64,000 bases of DNA from Telmatactis stephensoni (Eukaryota; Cnidaria; Anthozoa; Actiniaria; Isophelliidae): contig JALIZF010001785.1 in NCBI GenBank assembly GCA_029948255.1, positions 434,001 through 498,000 of the forward strand, read 5' to 3'. The notes beneath the pieces are model-generated. The model ran no database searches, had not been told where the DNA came from, and saw only the letters and a list, made by a program, of their open reading frames with translations. Each line of letters starts with the position of its first letter. Position 1 is the stretch's first letter. Shown here piece by piece: positions 47,901 through 55,806 of the stretch. A program made the position numbers and the translations under genes.

Positions 47901-50577
47901 AAGCGTCAAAGTAGCGTAAAAAGAACTGACTTATGAAACATCTCTAATTAAACCACTCGAAGCATGTGATAAATAGCATTCTTAGGGCCTGATTATACTG
48001 AACCTAGTCCAGTCCCAGACTCTCTTTCTTGCCGCTCCAGGACTCGCGAAAGAGAGTCCAGTATAACTTGCATGCGCATGTCAGTTTAGTGACCACGCGA
48101 TCACCACATTCATGTGGTGATCGCGTGGTTACAAATCCTAAAGTCATTTAATGATTCAAGATGGCTGAAGAAGAAAGTGTTTTGTATACACGATATCAGT
48201 CTCATTTCGGAAAGCCATTTGTTGATTCAGTGAGCTATGCACTTGGAAAAACCAACTATAATCTGTTACCAAAGTTTGAGCAGTTACAGGCCATTTACGG
48301 ATGGACAGTTGTGAAAGACGTATTTGTGAATTTTTCGATACGCATCACTACCACTGCTACCAAACACTGACATTTGCATATTGCAAGTCTTGCAAGCTCG
48401 CAAAATACTGATTAATCAATTGATTGGCTCATTTTGCACATGCGCATGCAAGTTATACTGGACTCTCTTTCTCCGCGAGTCCTGGAGCGGCAAGAAAGAG
48501 AGTCTGGGACTGGACTATACTGAACCGGGCTAAGTTAGTTTGCCGAGATTCCGGCTTCCCTATTAAACACACAGGTTTCGGTTGTGGGTTGTTGCGATTA
48601 TTTGGGAAACAGACCAGCCCGGTCAACTGGGCCAGCCCGGTAAATACAATCAGGGTCTTAGGCCGTGTTTACACTAGAGTGTTAACCTGGGTTGTGTCAA
48701 ATGTAAACAATGACCACATATGATTTAGCACTGTTTCAAGGTGTCTATCTTAGACTAAACCTTCATCAAACATTCAAGTCTAACCATAGACTTAATTGCT
48801 CCAAGTCTCGCTCGTTGATGTTTTCCGTTGTTTGGGCTTCCTGTGTCGTTATTCGGATTCTCGGTTTACGAGCACTCTCCGAGGGGTGCTCGTAAACCGA
48901 GCAAGTCTAGTCTAACCACGGCCTTAGTGACTACATTTGAAAGATTTTTTTCCACTCAGTTTCACATTTTAAGATATTTCGGTAATTGTGAGTACCAAAT
49001 CACCAATTCTCTCGTTGCTCATAGCTGTTGGTGGACGATCTACTGGTATATCATGGGATATTACCTCAAGTTTCTCCAGGTAGTGCTATTTTACCTAACC
49101 TGGACTTACCCATACCACATCATACTGTATTATTTACTGATAGAGAACAGATTGCGTTAGCAGAACGTAAAAACGTTGTACAGTAAGTATTGAAGCATTG
49201 GTAGTGCTATTTAGGCCTTGTCTATATGAAAACGAGTTGTGGAGGTGGCCGGGATAACTCTAGACTGATTCCATAAGTCGCTCTGTTCGCTGTTTGGGCT
49301 TCCTGTGGTGGCGACCTAACGATAGAAAGGACTTGTGGAATCAGGCTACGATAACTCGTTTTCTTTTGTTCCCTTGGACAGTAAAACCCAAGAGCCACTA
49401 GACAACTCGTTTTCTTCAAAACAGGGTCTAAGTTAGTTATTCTCTTTACAAGGGGTGTGGAGTACAGTGGGGGTAAATAAGGACGTGCAGGTGTGTTGGG
49501 GTATCGAAATTTCGTCCCCGTAAATCCAGAAAGAGAGACTTTTGGATCAACCGCTATCACGACTTTCAAAAATGGCGGCCTAGTACACGAGAACGAGGCC
49601 ACAAAGGCCTTGTTACCAGAAAATAAGCGTGGCGACACTTCTATTGCTATCAAAGATGATGTGTTCCTCTTCCTTTTGAAATACCTATTTTCTGTGCATT
49701 TTACAGGTTATTCTTAGACTCATTTGATGTCATGATGATTTTGGAGGCCTTTCTGGCCTCGTTCTCATGAACAATGAGCCCGCCATTTTTGAAAGTCGTC
49801 TAATCAGGAGTGTAATTTTTAGGTCAATTTTGGGGAGTTTACTTTTGTAACGTTAACATGTAGTTGTCAATGGCTTATCTATTTCTGTAGTTCTATTGAT
49901 TTGGAACAAGACGTTCAGTTGACTAACGACAAGCGAGTCGTTACACGTTATGCAGACCCTAAATCTGCGGGTAAAACTGCTGATCCTGGTACGTAGTCAT
50001 TAAATTGTTATTAAAGATTTCTCTCAGGGTGGCCGAGCGATGAGAGCGTTGGTGTATCACATCTGTGGTTTCAGATTTCAATTCCGTTGCTCTCCCCTTT
50101 TCTACGGGTCCAGTCCGGTTTTTCGTCCTCAGTTAAGACGAGCCATTGAACTGAGTTGTTTGCAAAGAGTCAGGGGCGTATCCAGAATATTTCAAAGGGG
50201 GGTCACACTTTCCATTTTCCACCAAAGGGGGGGTCACACTTCCAATTTCTCAATCTTTCTCCAGTCAGATTCTTTTATTTCTATCATCTCTTTGTTTTCA
50301 AAGGGGGGTCTCGGGCACCCTGGGACCCCCCCTTGGATACGCCCCTGAGAGTATAAGAATGTAGTGTGAGTGAGTGACGATACAGTACAGGATTAACATT
50401 CGTTTGAATCTTTTAATTCATCCATTTATTTGTGCGTTCGTTCGTTCGTCCATTCATTCATTTCTTGATTATTTTATTTCTCCACTTATTCAATCAATAA
50501 AACATTAATTTTTTAACTTTTTTTCAGCCTTGAGACCTAAAACCAGTGTGAAATCCTTGACAAAACACACACGATGA
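20828..50577 (+). CDS. KATNIP: KATNIP (KIAA0556) homologue, katanin-interacting ciliary-base protein
   Basis: I trace 50 exons: 20828-20897, 21668-21831, 22510-22573, 22703-22763, 23014-23068, 23634-23815, 24097-24159, 24614-24971, 25496-25529, 25680-25742, 26161-26225, 27425-27547, 28062-28102, 28558-28673, 28981-29149, 29687-29812, 30089-30205, 30335-30466, 31162-31236, 31399-31479, 31771-31898, 32435-32566, 33603-33671, 33764-33833, 34122-34184, 34590-34646, 35260-35428, 36189-36237, 36338-36471, 36998-37098, 37330-37429, 37800-37953, 38616-38710, 38782-38884, 39287-39381, 39451-39490, 39572-39718, 39838-39907, 40334-40370, 40437-40554, 40997-41058, 41382-41547, 41693-41762, 42092-42200, 42424-42491, 42823-43073, 43836-43937, 49025-49182, 49891-49988, 50528-50577. 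About 1740 codons. Diagnostic segments: [15 protein letters not shown], several WGDxxYxGLxG repeats (DUF4457), [30 protein letters not shown] at the end. Known homologues bind katanin p60 and microtubules at the ciliary base. The first coding exon is unresolved. Three exons (33764, 34590, 40437) have single-base frame breaks; all other junctions keep phase. Confidence 0.92.
22774..22992. repeat. Intronic degenerate minisatellite, GGTTACCATGGAAACCT
   Basis: About four imperfect units of roughly 50-60 bp, each containing GGTTACCATGGAAAC-like sequence followed by CTGTCATT. It fills most of the KATNIP intron 22764-23013. Confidence 0.6.
23457..23617. mobile_element. MITE, TA-flanked, GTATGAGTGGGAAAC family
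   Basis: The right end carries GTTTCCCACTCATATGAAAA and the left end TTTTTGTATGACTGGGAAAC. It is bounded by TA on both sides. It belongs to the same family as 34243-34386 and ends only 16 bp before the acceptor of the KATNIP exon at 23634, so it contributes to the 3' end of that intron. Confidence 0.65.
26260..26575. mobile_element. Foldback element in KATNIP intron
   Basis: TGATCACATAGTAAATTCTC at the left and AGAATTTACCATTTGATCAC at the right are inverted. Further inside, AGTTGACTTTTGATCATAGC is matched by GCTATGATCAAAAGTCAACT. About 315 bp; duplication not identified. Confidence 0.65.
27635..27790. repeat. Direct duplication in KATNIP intron
   Basis: CCATACACCACTGTGGGTGG followed by ACTAAAAAAAGGTTCC at about 27640 is repeated at about 27752 as CCATACACCACCATGGGTGG with ACTAAAAAAAGGATCC, an offset of some 112 bp. 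Confidence 0.55.
31503..31650. repeat. GAT microsatellite in KATNIP intron
   Basis: Interrupted (GAT)n tracts run between exons 31399-31479 and 31771-31898. The aspartate-rich ORFs here are translations of the repeat. Confidence 0.8.
32655..33462. mobile_element. 808-bp non-autonomous DNA transposon with 8-bp duplication
   Basis: The ends are TAGCCTGTGTACAGCCG and its complement, with terminal arms of about 100 bp (GAACGTCTGTGAAACGGCGT, then TTCTTAATCGTG) repeated inverted before 33462. TAAACAGG flanks both sides (32647-32654 and 33463-33470), a perfect 8-bp target duplication. It lies inside a KATNIP intron and has no transposase ORF. An 8-bp duplication fits hAT-like elements; class uncertain. 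Confidence 0.78.
34243..34386. mobile_element. MITE, TA-flanked, GAGTCGTTTTCGTATGAGTG ends
   Basis: 144 bp with nearly perfect terminal inverted repeats (GAGTCGTTTTCGTATGAGTG / CACTCATACGAAAATGACTC) inserted at TA. Relatives are at 23457-23617, about 38180-38360 and, degenerate, 35078-35215. Confidence 0.75.
35078..35215. mobile_element. Degenerate copy of the 34243 MITE family
   Basis: It keeps ATGATTGGGAAACAG, CACTGTCAGTGCC and TAAAAATATTTGAAATTC in the same order as the intact member, but the ends have decayed. Confidence 0.5.
35515..35780. repeat. Second copy of the GTACCTTTTAGGG dispersed repeat
   Basis: It carries GTACCTTTTAGAAATCAAAA, TACCTTTTACAGGG, GTACCTTTTAGGG and GTACTTTTTGGG, ending ATATGGGAGTCCCCCC. 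It matches the order of blocks at 18920-19280. Confidence 0.6.
38180..38360. mobile_element. Relative of the 34243 MITE family
   Basis: The left end GAGCAATTTTCATATAACTG and right end CACTCATATGAAAAGTGCTT are inverted and TA lies at the boundary. The interior differs from the other copies. Confidence 0.55.
38930..39000. repeat. CAT microsatellite in KATNIP intron
   Basis: About 70 bp of (CAT)n with CAC interruptions. The poly-His and poly-Asp ORFs over this interval are artefacts of the repeat. Confidence 0.9.
40437..40554 (+). other. KATNIP: KATNIP exon with three single-base frame breaks
   Basis: The exon encodes the [15 protein letters not shown] segment of a DUF4457 repeat, but in three different frames. 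One surplus base in each of three runs, TTTT at 40450-40453, CCC at 40472-40474 and TTTT at 40539-40542, explains every switch. Dropping one base from each gives a frame that joins the exons on both sides in phase. As written, the frame ends at a TGA soon after the first break. Confidence 0.82.
41816..42067. mobile_element. 252-bp foldback element next to a KATNIP acceptor
   Basis: Arms of about 100 bp are nearly identical inverted (TAGTCCAGTTTCCAGTTACT at the left, AGTAACTGGAAACTGGACTA at the right; GGTTAGCCTCCTTTTCAA internally). The right end stops 24 bp before the exon at 42092, so the branch point and pyrimidine tract of that intron lie partly in the element. Confidence 0.72.
42214..42375. 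repeat. Short tandem repeat ATATCCACGAGTTCACTCC
   Basis: Four or five imperfect copies of a unit containing CATATCCACGAGYTYACTCC, fused with TTCTTTATTGCTTC-like spacers, fill the intron between exons 42092-42200 and 42424-42491. Confidence 0.6.
43305..43600 (+). repeat. tRNA-derived SINE interrupted by a MITE
   Basis: The head GTGTGGCAGCGCGGCCTTCT and GTTCGATTCCCAGTCACCTC lie before 43398. The body resumes at 43513 with CATACTGTGTAGCTTTAAG. The interruption is the 114-bp element at 43399-43512. Confidence 0.75.
43399..43512. mobile_element. Palindromic Mutator-like MITE nested in a SINE
   Basis: It starts TAGACTGATTCCATAAGTCG and ends in its complement. CATACTGTG flanks both sides (43390-43398 and 43513-43521), a perfect 9-bp duplication created within SINE sequence. 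Same family as 1203-1502 and 49261-49348. Confidence 0.85.
44221..44357. mobile_element. Small inverted-repeat element, TATACTAGGC ends
   Basis: ATATACTAGGC at the left and GCCTAGTATAT at the right bound about 137 bp of GC-richer sequence (GAAAACGCGCCGTTCAGCGG inside). No obvious duplication. Confidence 0.45.
44438..47946. mobile_element. 3.5-kb inverted-repeat element carrying a 9-bp minisatellite, in a KATNIP intron
   Basis: The left end TAGAGATGTTTCATAAGTCA and right end TGACTTATGAAACATCTCTA begin arms of some 150-180 bp that stay similar inward (GACGCTTTGACGCTGCA; CCATTGTTTCAAATGAGAA). Between the arms lie the minisatellite (44640-46998) and about 750 bp of unique AT-rich sequence (46999-47750) with no recognisable protein. 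No target duplication was found. The terminal sequence resembles TAGACTGATTCCATAAGTCG of the Mutator-like MITEs, so a distant relation is possible. Confidence 0.72.
44640..46998. repeat. GGTAGTCTG / GGTAGTCCC minisatellite with higher-order repeats
   Basis: About 260 units of 9 bp, mostly GGTAGTCTG and GGTAGTCCC, with rarer variants (GGTAGACTG, GGTAGTTCC, GGTAGTCTT). Variant order is itself repeated. About 330 bp at 45235-45565 recur almost exactly 540 bp later; a marker near 45071 recurs 585 bp later; blocks near 46595 recur at +135. All offsets are multiples of 9. Because the unit is a multiple of three, two frames lack stops (Val-Val-Trp-rich and Gly-Ser-Leu-rich); these are not proteins. 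Confidence 0.95.
48005..48517. mobile_element. 513-bp Mutator-like element (TAGTCCAGTCCC family) with perfect 9-bp duplication
   Basis: The ends match the 115-bp copy at 7814-7928. TACTGAACC flanks both sides (47996-48004 and 48518-48526). Arms of about 90 bp are followed by an internal palindrome (ACCACGCGATCACCAC and complement) and a short ORF at 48161-48370. It lies in the same KATNIP intron as the minisatellite element. Confidence 0.85.
48161..48370 (+). pseudogene. Truncated RecQ-like helicase N-terminus in a transposon (tentative)
   Basis: A 69-codon ORF starts AAGATGGCTGAAG. Its middle, [19 protein letters not shown], followed by VFVNF, resembles the stretch before the Walker A motif of RecQ-like helicases (L-x-P-x-Q-x-x-A-I, then K-D-V-F-V). 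The match stops exactly where the P-loop should follow; the rest ([11 protein letters not shown]) is unrelated. It may be a relic of an autonomous element or a captured host exon. Similarity is short and from memory. Confidence 0.4.
48658..48927. mobile_element. Inverted-repeat element, CTTAGGCCGTG ends
   Basis: CTTAGGCCGTG at 48658 is matched by CACGGCCTTAG near 48927, and TAGACT/AGTCTA blocks lie inside. A hairpin CGGTTTACGAGCACTC / GGGTGCTCGTAAACCG sits at 48861-48899. Confidence 0.5.
49261..49348. mobile_element. 88-bp Mutator-like MITE, TAGACTGATTCC family
   Basis: The ends TAGACTGATTCCATAAGTCG and GACTTGTGGAATCAGGCTA are inverted. Flanks GGATAACTC (49252-49260) and CGATAACTC (49349-49357) match 8 of 9. 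The interior shares GGGCTTCCTGTGGTGG with the copy at 1203-1502 (reverse orientation). Confidence 0.75.
49553..49803. mobile_element. Foldback sequence before the penultimate KATNIP exon
   Basis: ACGACTTTCAAAAATGGCGG and GAGAACGAGGCCACAAAGGC at the left are matched inverted near 49741-49799. The minus- and plus-strand ORFs here are shadows of the repeat. Confidence 0.5.
50171..50347. mobile_element. Short element with CAGGGGCGTATCCAG ends
   Basis: CAGGGGCGTATCCAG at the left and TGGATACGCCCCTG at the right, interior rich in GGGGGTC runs. AGAGT occurs immediately outside both ends. The termini resemble hAT elements, but an 8-bp duplication is not visible. Confidence 0.6.
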
Positions 50578-50727
50578 GATCTGCAGCTTCAAATTGCAAT
50601 GAACTTAGAAATAGAATATTATATGTAAACGGTATCATAATCTAGTTACAAAAAATGAATGGCTAATCTTTCTAAAGTAAGCTATTTGAAAGTGTACAGT
50701 CTCCGATATTAAATGTCCTGAAGACGG

Positions 50728-51417
50728 TTACAAAGATCCATAGCATTTGAACTTGCCAATAGTGTAGTAGGCCATCTCAGTAATTTTGTTTAACACTGTC
50801 TCGTGACATCCACCATCCGCCACCGCCACTTATAAAACTCACATCCCCTCGACATTCTAGTTTGACGAATTGTTCACAGTTTTTCGAGATTCTGGTTAAT
50901 GCAGCTTACTGTGCTGTAGTCACCCCTGTGTAGACGATATCTCTACTGTACGAACCTTCGCCTTCATATCCATTGACTAACGTCCTAGCCTCGCTATCGT
51001 GACTGATGACAGTCACCCCTACCCCACCCTGGTCAGTCATGTCACAATGAACACTAAACGCTGATTGGTCGTCAGGTTGTATTCTGTATGTACCAGATGA
51101 TGAATCGGGATGCAGTCTTTTTATAAAGCTGCAAGATTTGTATTGTAAGGTTTCCGATACTGTTATCTGCACACGTCCCGTCACCTCCCCCAACAGATTT
51201 TCCGCTTTACACACATAAATCCCATTGTCTTGAAGTGAGGTGTTTCTTATTAACAACTGTTCGCCATGTTTGTTTGTCCTTTGTTCATCAAGACTTCCAT
51301 GTGTTTTGGACCAGGTTATCAAAGGGCGTGGTCGACCAGAGGCTTTACATTGTACAGTTACAGTTGCTCCTTCCTCGACTATGGTAGACTTGGATACGTA
51401 AACCAATCTAGGAGGAA
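50728..51417 (-). pseudogene. Decayed duplicate of the last exon of the collagen/Ig/fibrinogen-like gene
   Basis: Closely related to exon 3 of the intact gene (53618-54741): same acceptor (TATAG|TTCCTCCTAG), one Ig domain ([20 protein letters not shown]) and the start of the fibrinogen-like domain ([20 protein letters not shown]). It lacks the second Ig domain of the intact exon. A TTA leucine codon is TAA here (plus-strand 50906-50908). Further on, roughly 150 bp are missing between QNY and MAYYTIGKF, which also shifts frame. It could still be spliced as an alternative terminal exon, but would then give a truncated domain. Confidence 0.85.
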
Positions 51418-52050
51418 CTATACGACGTATACATCAAGGTTAATTGTTATTTAAGGGAAGAGCATATATAACTAGACGCATAACTGCGTGAACTCGGGCT
51501 TCTCTTTGAACGTTGCGATTTATCTCTTTTAGCTAAACGTTTGAAATAATTAAAACTCAAATAACATTCTCCTCTGGAAAAGTTGCATCATATGAGTATA
51601 AGCCATTGCAATTTTAAAGACACACACCGTGTGTGACCGAGGGAGCGTTGCGTGACGAGGTTAAACACGGCTGCGAGGGAGACTACTGGAGACATTTGTC
51701 AACATCATATTCCCTGGCTATAAACAAACTTTCCCTTAGAGTGAAAACAGTAAACCCGTGAAATACTATTTTTCCAATGATCGCAAAAAATGTACCTTTG
51801 AGGACTTGGGTGTATTTGAAAGCAAAACTGTCTAAGCTTTCTACTTTTATCGTTAAGGCTTTTTAGAGTTCGCATTGGTATTCTGCTCGGTTCACGATCA
51901 CGTTATAAAAACACTCTACCCTGAGTACTTAGCTTATAAACATGTCTGTAATTATAATAAACATACTATGCGGAATATAAACGAGATCTAGCATTCTTTG
52001 TATTGATACAAGTACGTTCAAATCATTAGCTTTATCTAAGTTATTACAAT

Positions 52051-52449
52051 CACAGGAGGCCCAAGCTCTCTATGAGAGGCGAATATTACAAAGCTTTGTA
52101 TGGGAGTTTAGGTTCCGCTTTATTACTCCGTAAATAATAAAGCAAATACACTCTAACGGTTATACAGTGCTTCTTGTGTTATTGGTATTCTCTGGTAGCG
52201 ATTTTAGGCCATTTCGTCAATTTTTTGCTGAGTTCTCTTTCCACTACCACTACTAGTGGAAAGAGAACTCAGCAAAAAATTGACGAAATGGCCTAAAATC
52301 GCTACCAGAGAATACCAATAACACAAGAAGCACTGTATAACCGTTAGAGTGTATTTGCTTTATTATTTACGGAGTAATAAAGCGGAACCTAAACTCCCAT
52401 ACAAAGCTTTGTAATATTCGCCTCTCATAGAGAGCTTGGGCCTCCTGTG
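52051..52449. mobile_element. 399-bp near-perfect palindrome
   Basis: Arms of about 190 bp run from CACAGGAGGCCCAAGCTCTC to GAGAGCTTGGGCCTCCTGTG and appear identical by eye, meeting at 52250 around CCACTACCACTACTAGTGG. No ORF and no clear target duplication. Most likely a very recent foldback transposon. Confidence 0.8.
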
Positions 52450-53068
52450 AAATGACCATGATTTTGGCGCACAGGGACCCAACACGTCGGGATAGCCTGG
52501 GGACTAGGCTGAGGGATAAGCTCATGTTAGTTCAGATCCAAAATTAGAACATGATGACAGAATGCTCATTTCGTTGCTTACATGGTTAGTAATCCATCAA
52601 CGTAAGGAAAAGGATTAAAACGCTTTAGCTGCCGTTAATCAGTCCCACAAATATTCACAACATGGTATCTTGCTGTGCACAATAAGATCGGGCTTGCGGC
52701 TTGAAGGGGTTGCTACCCCCACTATGAAAATGAAAAAATGATGGTCAACTAGAATTAGGCTCTATTTTTGCTTTCACTGCCATCGTACAACCCCCTGTTT
52801 GGGATGCGTATACATATTCCTAGATCCGCCCCTGCTATTCCCAACTTACAACAACAGGGTCCCCTTACCTCTTCCTTTTGTGTGAAACGTGAATGGCTGA
52901 TTTATTTTGACGTGAAACGTGATTTAAGGTCTAAAATCTTTTCGAGTCCACGTGAAAGCACCTTTTAATTTTTTGTGAACGTGAAAGAGGGTTTTGAATT
53001 ACCTGTGACGCGTGAAAAGACCGAATATTTTTGCGTGATTTGATTTTGCAAAGGGGTATAGGGGATCC

Positions 53069-53478
53069 TGTTACAAATCTGATTATTGGTATTTGCAAAT
53101 TGACAATTAATTCATACTTATTTTGATATCGTTTATTTCAAAGGCTCTTTTCTATAATAAACTTAAAGTGAATCTTTACAAAACGTAAAGCTAAACAGTT
53201 GCATCCTTTGGATTAAATGAGCTCAACAAAGGCATGCACAAATGAACGGACTGATAAAATAGGAAAATGATGGAACGATTAATTGTACCGAGGTCGTAAC
53301 TAGATACAAATGAACGGTCGTCAATAATAAAGGAAGAAGGTCGAGTGCTTCTCCGCATTCCCAACGTAACTTACAAATCTGATTATTGGTATTTGCAAAT
53401 TGACTGACAGTGAGTTAATTCATACTTTTGTTTTTGAAATATCGTTTTCAAAGGCTCTTTTCTATAAATAAACTTAGG
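53069..53478. repeat. Direct duplication of about 105 bp
   Basis: TTACAAATCTGATTATTGGT through GGCTCTTTTCTATAA at 53069-53172 recurs at 53372-53478 with small gaps, offset about 303 bp. Confidence 0.7.
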
Positions 53479-53617
53479 CTCGTGATTTTCAAACTTTTCT
53501 CGTGTTTCTCCGGACATCCCGCGTGCTCTATTTCACCGATAGAGTCATAGAAAACTATCTTCTATTGCTTAATTGATAGGTTGGATTGGATTGGAAGTCG
53601 TACCGGAATATAGACAT

Positions 53618-55806
53618 TTATAAAGATCCGTAACACTTGAACTTGCCAATAGTGTAGTAGGCCATTTCCCTCTCTTGATCAGTATCCCCTAATCTTAGTT
53701 GAGATACAGGTAGTGTAGACTTATCAGTTAGTAAACCACTATCACTGTGCCACTCCCTGTGCTTACCAATATTATTACAATTACAGCCACCACTGCGCTG
53801 ACACGAGTTGGTCATACCACAGGCGCATTTCCGACTACCACGTGTTGCCCCACCCCAGTAATTTTGCTTAACATTATCACGTGACATCCACCAAGCATAG
53901 CCGTCTGGTATAAAATAGACATCCCCCCGACATTCTATCTTCACAAATTGTTCACAGTGTTTAGAGACTCTGGTTAATGCAGCTAACTGTGCTGTAGTCA
54001 CCCCTGTGTAGACGATATCTCTGGTGTATGAACCAACTCCAAAGTAGCCGTTGACTAGCGTCCTAGCCTCGCTATCATGACTGATGACAGTCACCCCCAC
54101 CCCACCCATGTCAGTCATGTTACAGTGAACACTAAAACCTGTTTGTCCATCAGGATGTATGATGTATTTACCACTCTGTAGTCTGGGATGTAGTTTCTTA
54201 ATCTCACTGCAAGATATATATATGCGTAACGTGATGCTTGATGTGAGAGAACGCTTTGGGTTTCTGGCGGTAATGGTGTACACTCCTAAGTCATTGTGAG
54301 TTAGTTTAGGTATCACCAGTGTACCATTTGAATACACAATGTGAGTAGAAGGTATAGGGTTGTTGTCTTTTCTCCATTCCACATCTGTCGCACCAGTCAC
54401 TTCACAGCTAAGAATTACACGGTCTCCAGCCCTTAACTTTAATGTTGAAAACGGTTTTACGTCCATCTTCAAAGCTTTTACTACAGTTATCTGAAGATGT
54501 CCTGTCTTTTCTCCTAAGAGATTTACTACTTTACACACATAACTTCCACCGTCTTGAAGTAAGGTGTTTCTTATCAACAACTGTTCGCCATGTTTGTTTG
54601 TCCTGTGTTCATCAAGACTCCCAAATACTTTGGACCAAGTTACTAAAGGGCGTGGTCGACCAGAAGCTTTACACAACACGGTGATATTTTCTCCTTCCTC
54701 GACTATTGTAGGCTTGGAAACGTAAACCAATCTAGGAGGAACTACATGATGTATGTATCAAGTTTAGACATGGAGCCTCCTGATGAAGAGTAATTTATGT
54801 CAGGGAAAAGGGAATAAAAGGATTCACCGATAAGAGAAACTGTTAAACAATCCCATACCTTGTACAATCAGCGTCACGTTAGCACGTGCATTCCCTAAAA
54901 CACTCTTGGCCAGACACGTGTAGTCTCCCTGGTCATCAGACGTCACATATTTGATGGACAGACCTCCACAGGGATGAACGTCGTACCTTCCTACAGGAAG
55001 TGTTCCATTTCGTTTAGACCACGTGACGTTTGGTTCTGGATTACCCTTGGCATCACATGGTAACCAAGCGATCTCACTTATATTTACTGCTAAGGTCATT
55101 TGTGAGACCGTAATGGAAGGAGCAGCAATGGACCCTGGATGTCCTGGTGTTCCCCGGGGGCCAGGTGCTCCGGGAGGACCAGGTGGCCCAGGAGGCCCTG
55201 GCGCCCCGGCAGGGCCTGATCCTCCAGGCTTTCCTGCAGGTCCGGGAGCTCCGGCAGGGCCTGGTGGTCCAAGAGGTCCTGCAAGCCCGGATGGACCAAT
55301 AGGCCCACGTTTCCATCGAAATCCTCTTTTACCTGGTGGTCCAGGACGTCCCCTCCGTCCCCGGTTACCTCTTGGTCCCCTTAGATTTTCGGTTCTAATG
55401 ATTGAGATCAATTCTCTTTTGAGTTGTGAAATTAACGTTGCATTTTTGAACGAGTTTGCTTCTTTCGTTTCGCTATCTCTCCTGACTCTTCCGGGTTGCT
55501 GGACTGAAAAAACAAAAAACAAAACAAAAATGCATTCAAAAATCATGAAGACTGAAGACTTGCGACTAGACTTTCATCGTACAACGTACTTTAATTTCAC
55601 TCACCGTCATTTTGGACTACGTTATTGGTATTGTAAGAACTTTCTCGTCGAACTGGTGCTGTGTCGACATGTTTTCCAGTATGCTGACCGTACGTCAATA
55701 GCTTTTCATGTTGATAGAGTTTGAACTCGACGTGTAAAACTCCAACCAAACACATGACAGACATCAAGAAACCAGCACTTGGCACGGTGGTAGTTAGTTG
55801 TTTCAT
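53618..55806 (-). CDS. Type II membrane/secreted collagen-Ig-fibrinogen-like protein
   Basis: Three exons on the minus strand join in phase: 55806-55605, 55503-54859, 54741-53618; 656 residues. Order: short cytoplasmic N-terminus, one hydrophobic segment (about residues 11-30, [16 protein letters not shown]) read as a signal anchor, a basic site RVRR (furin type), a collagen region of about 28 Gly-X-Y triplets, Ig domain 1 ([13 protein letters not shown]...GDYTCLAKS), Ig 2 ([12 protein letters not shown]...YVCKVVN), Ig 3 ([18 protein letters not shown]), then a fibrinogen-related domain ([20 protein letters not shown], ending [10 protein letters not shown]) similar to that of neurexin IV/CNTNAP proteins. 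The layout recalls gliomedin (type II, furin-cleaved, collagenous) with a different head domain. Adhesion or extracellular matrix role is inferred. Confidence 0.87.

Larger units (their letters stand above)
51418..53617. other. Spacer between duplicated terminal exons
   Basis: No gene. It holds the 399-bp palindrome at 52051-52449, a fragment resembling an hAT-like end (AGATCCGCCCCTGC near 52823) and the direct duplication 53069-53172 / 53372-53478. If the decayed exon is still spliced, this is intronic. Confidence 0.5.

Noticed and set aside
43938..49024. A separate gene between the last KATNIP blocks
   Set aside because: The interval is one 5.1-kb intron made of transposons, the minisatellite and spacers. 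The exon at 49025 continues KATNIP in phase with a segment ([13 protein letters not shown]) expected at that point.
55023..55724. Plus-strand Gly/Pro-rich ORF opposite the collagen-like exon
   Set aside because: Collagen codons give Gly/Pro-rich shadows on the opposite strand. The minus strand has the splice sites, Ig domains and consistent phase.
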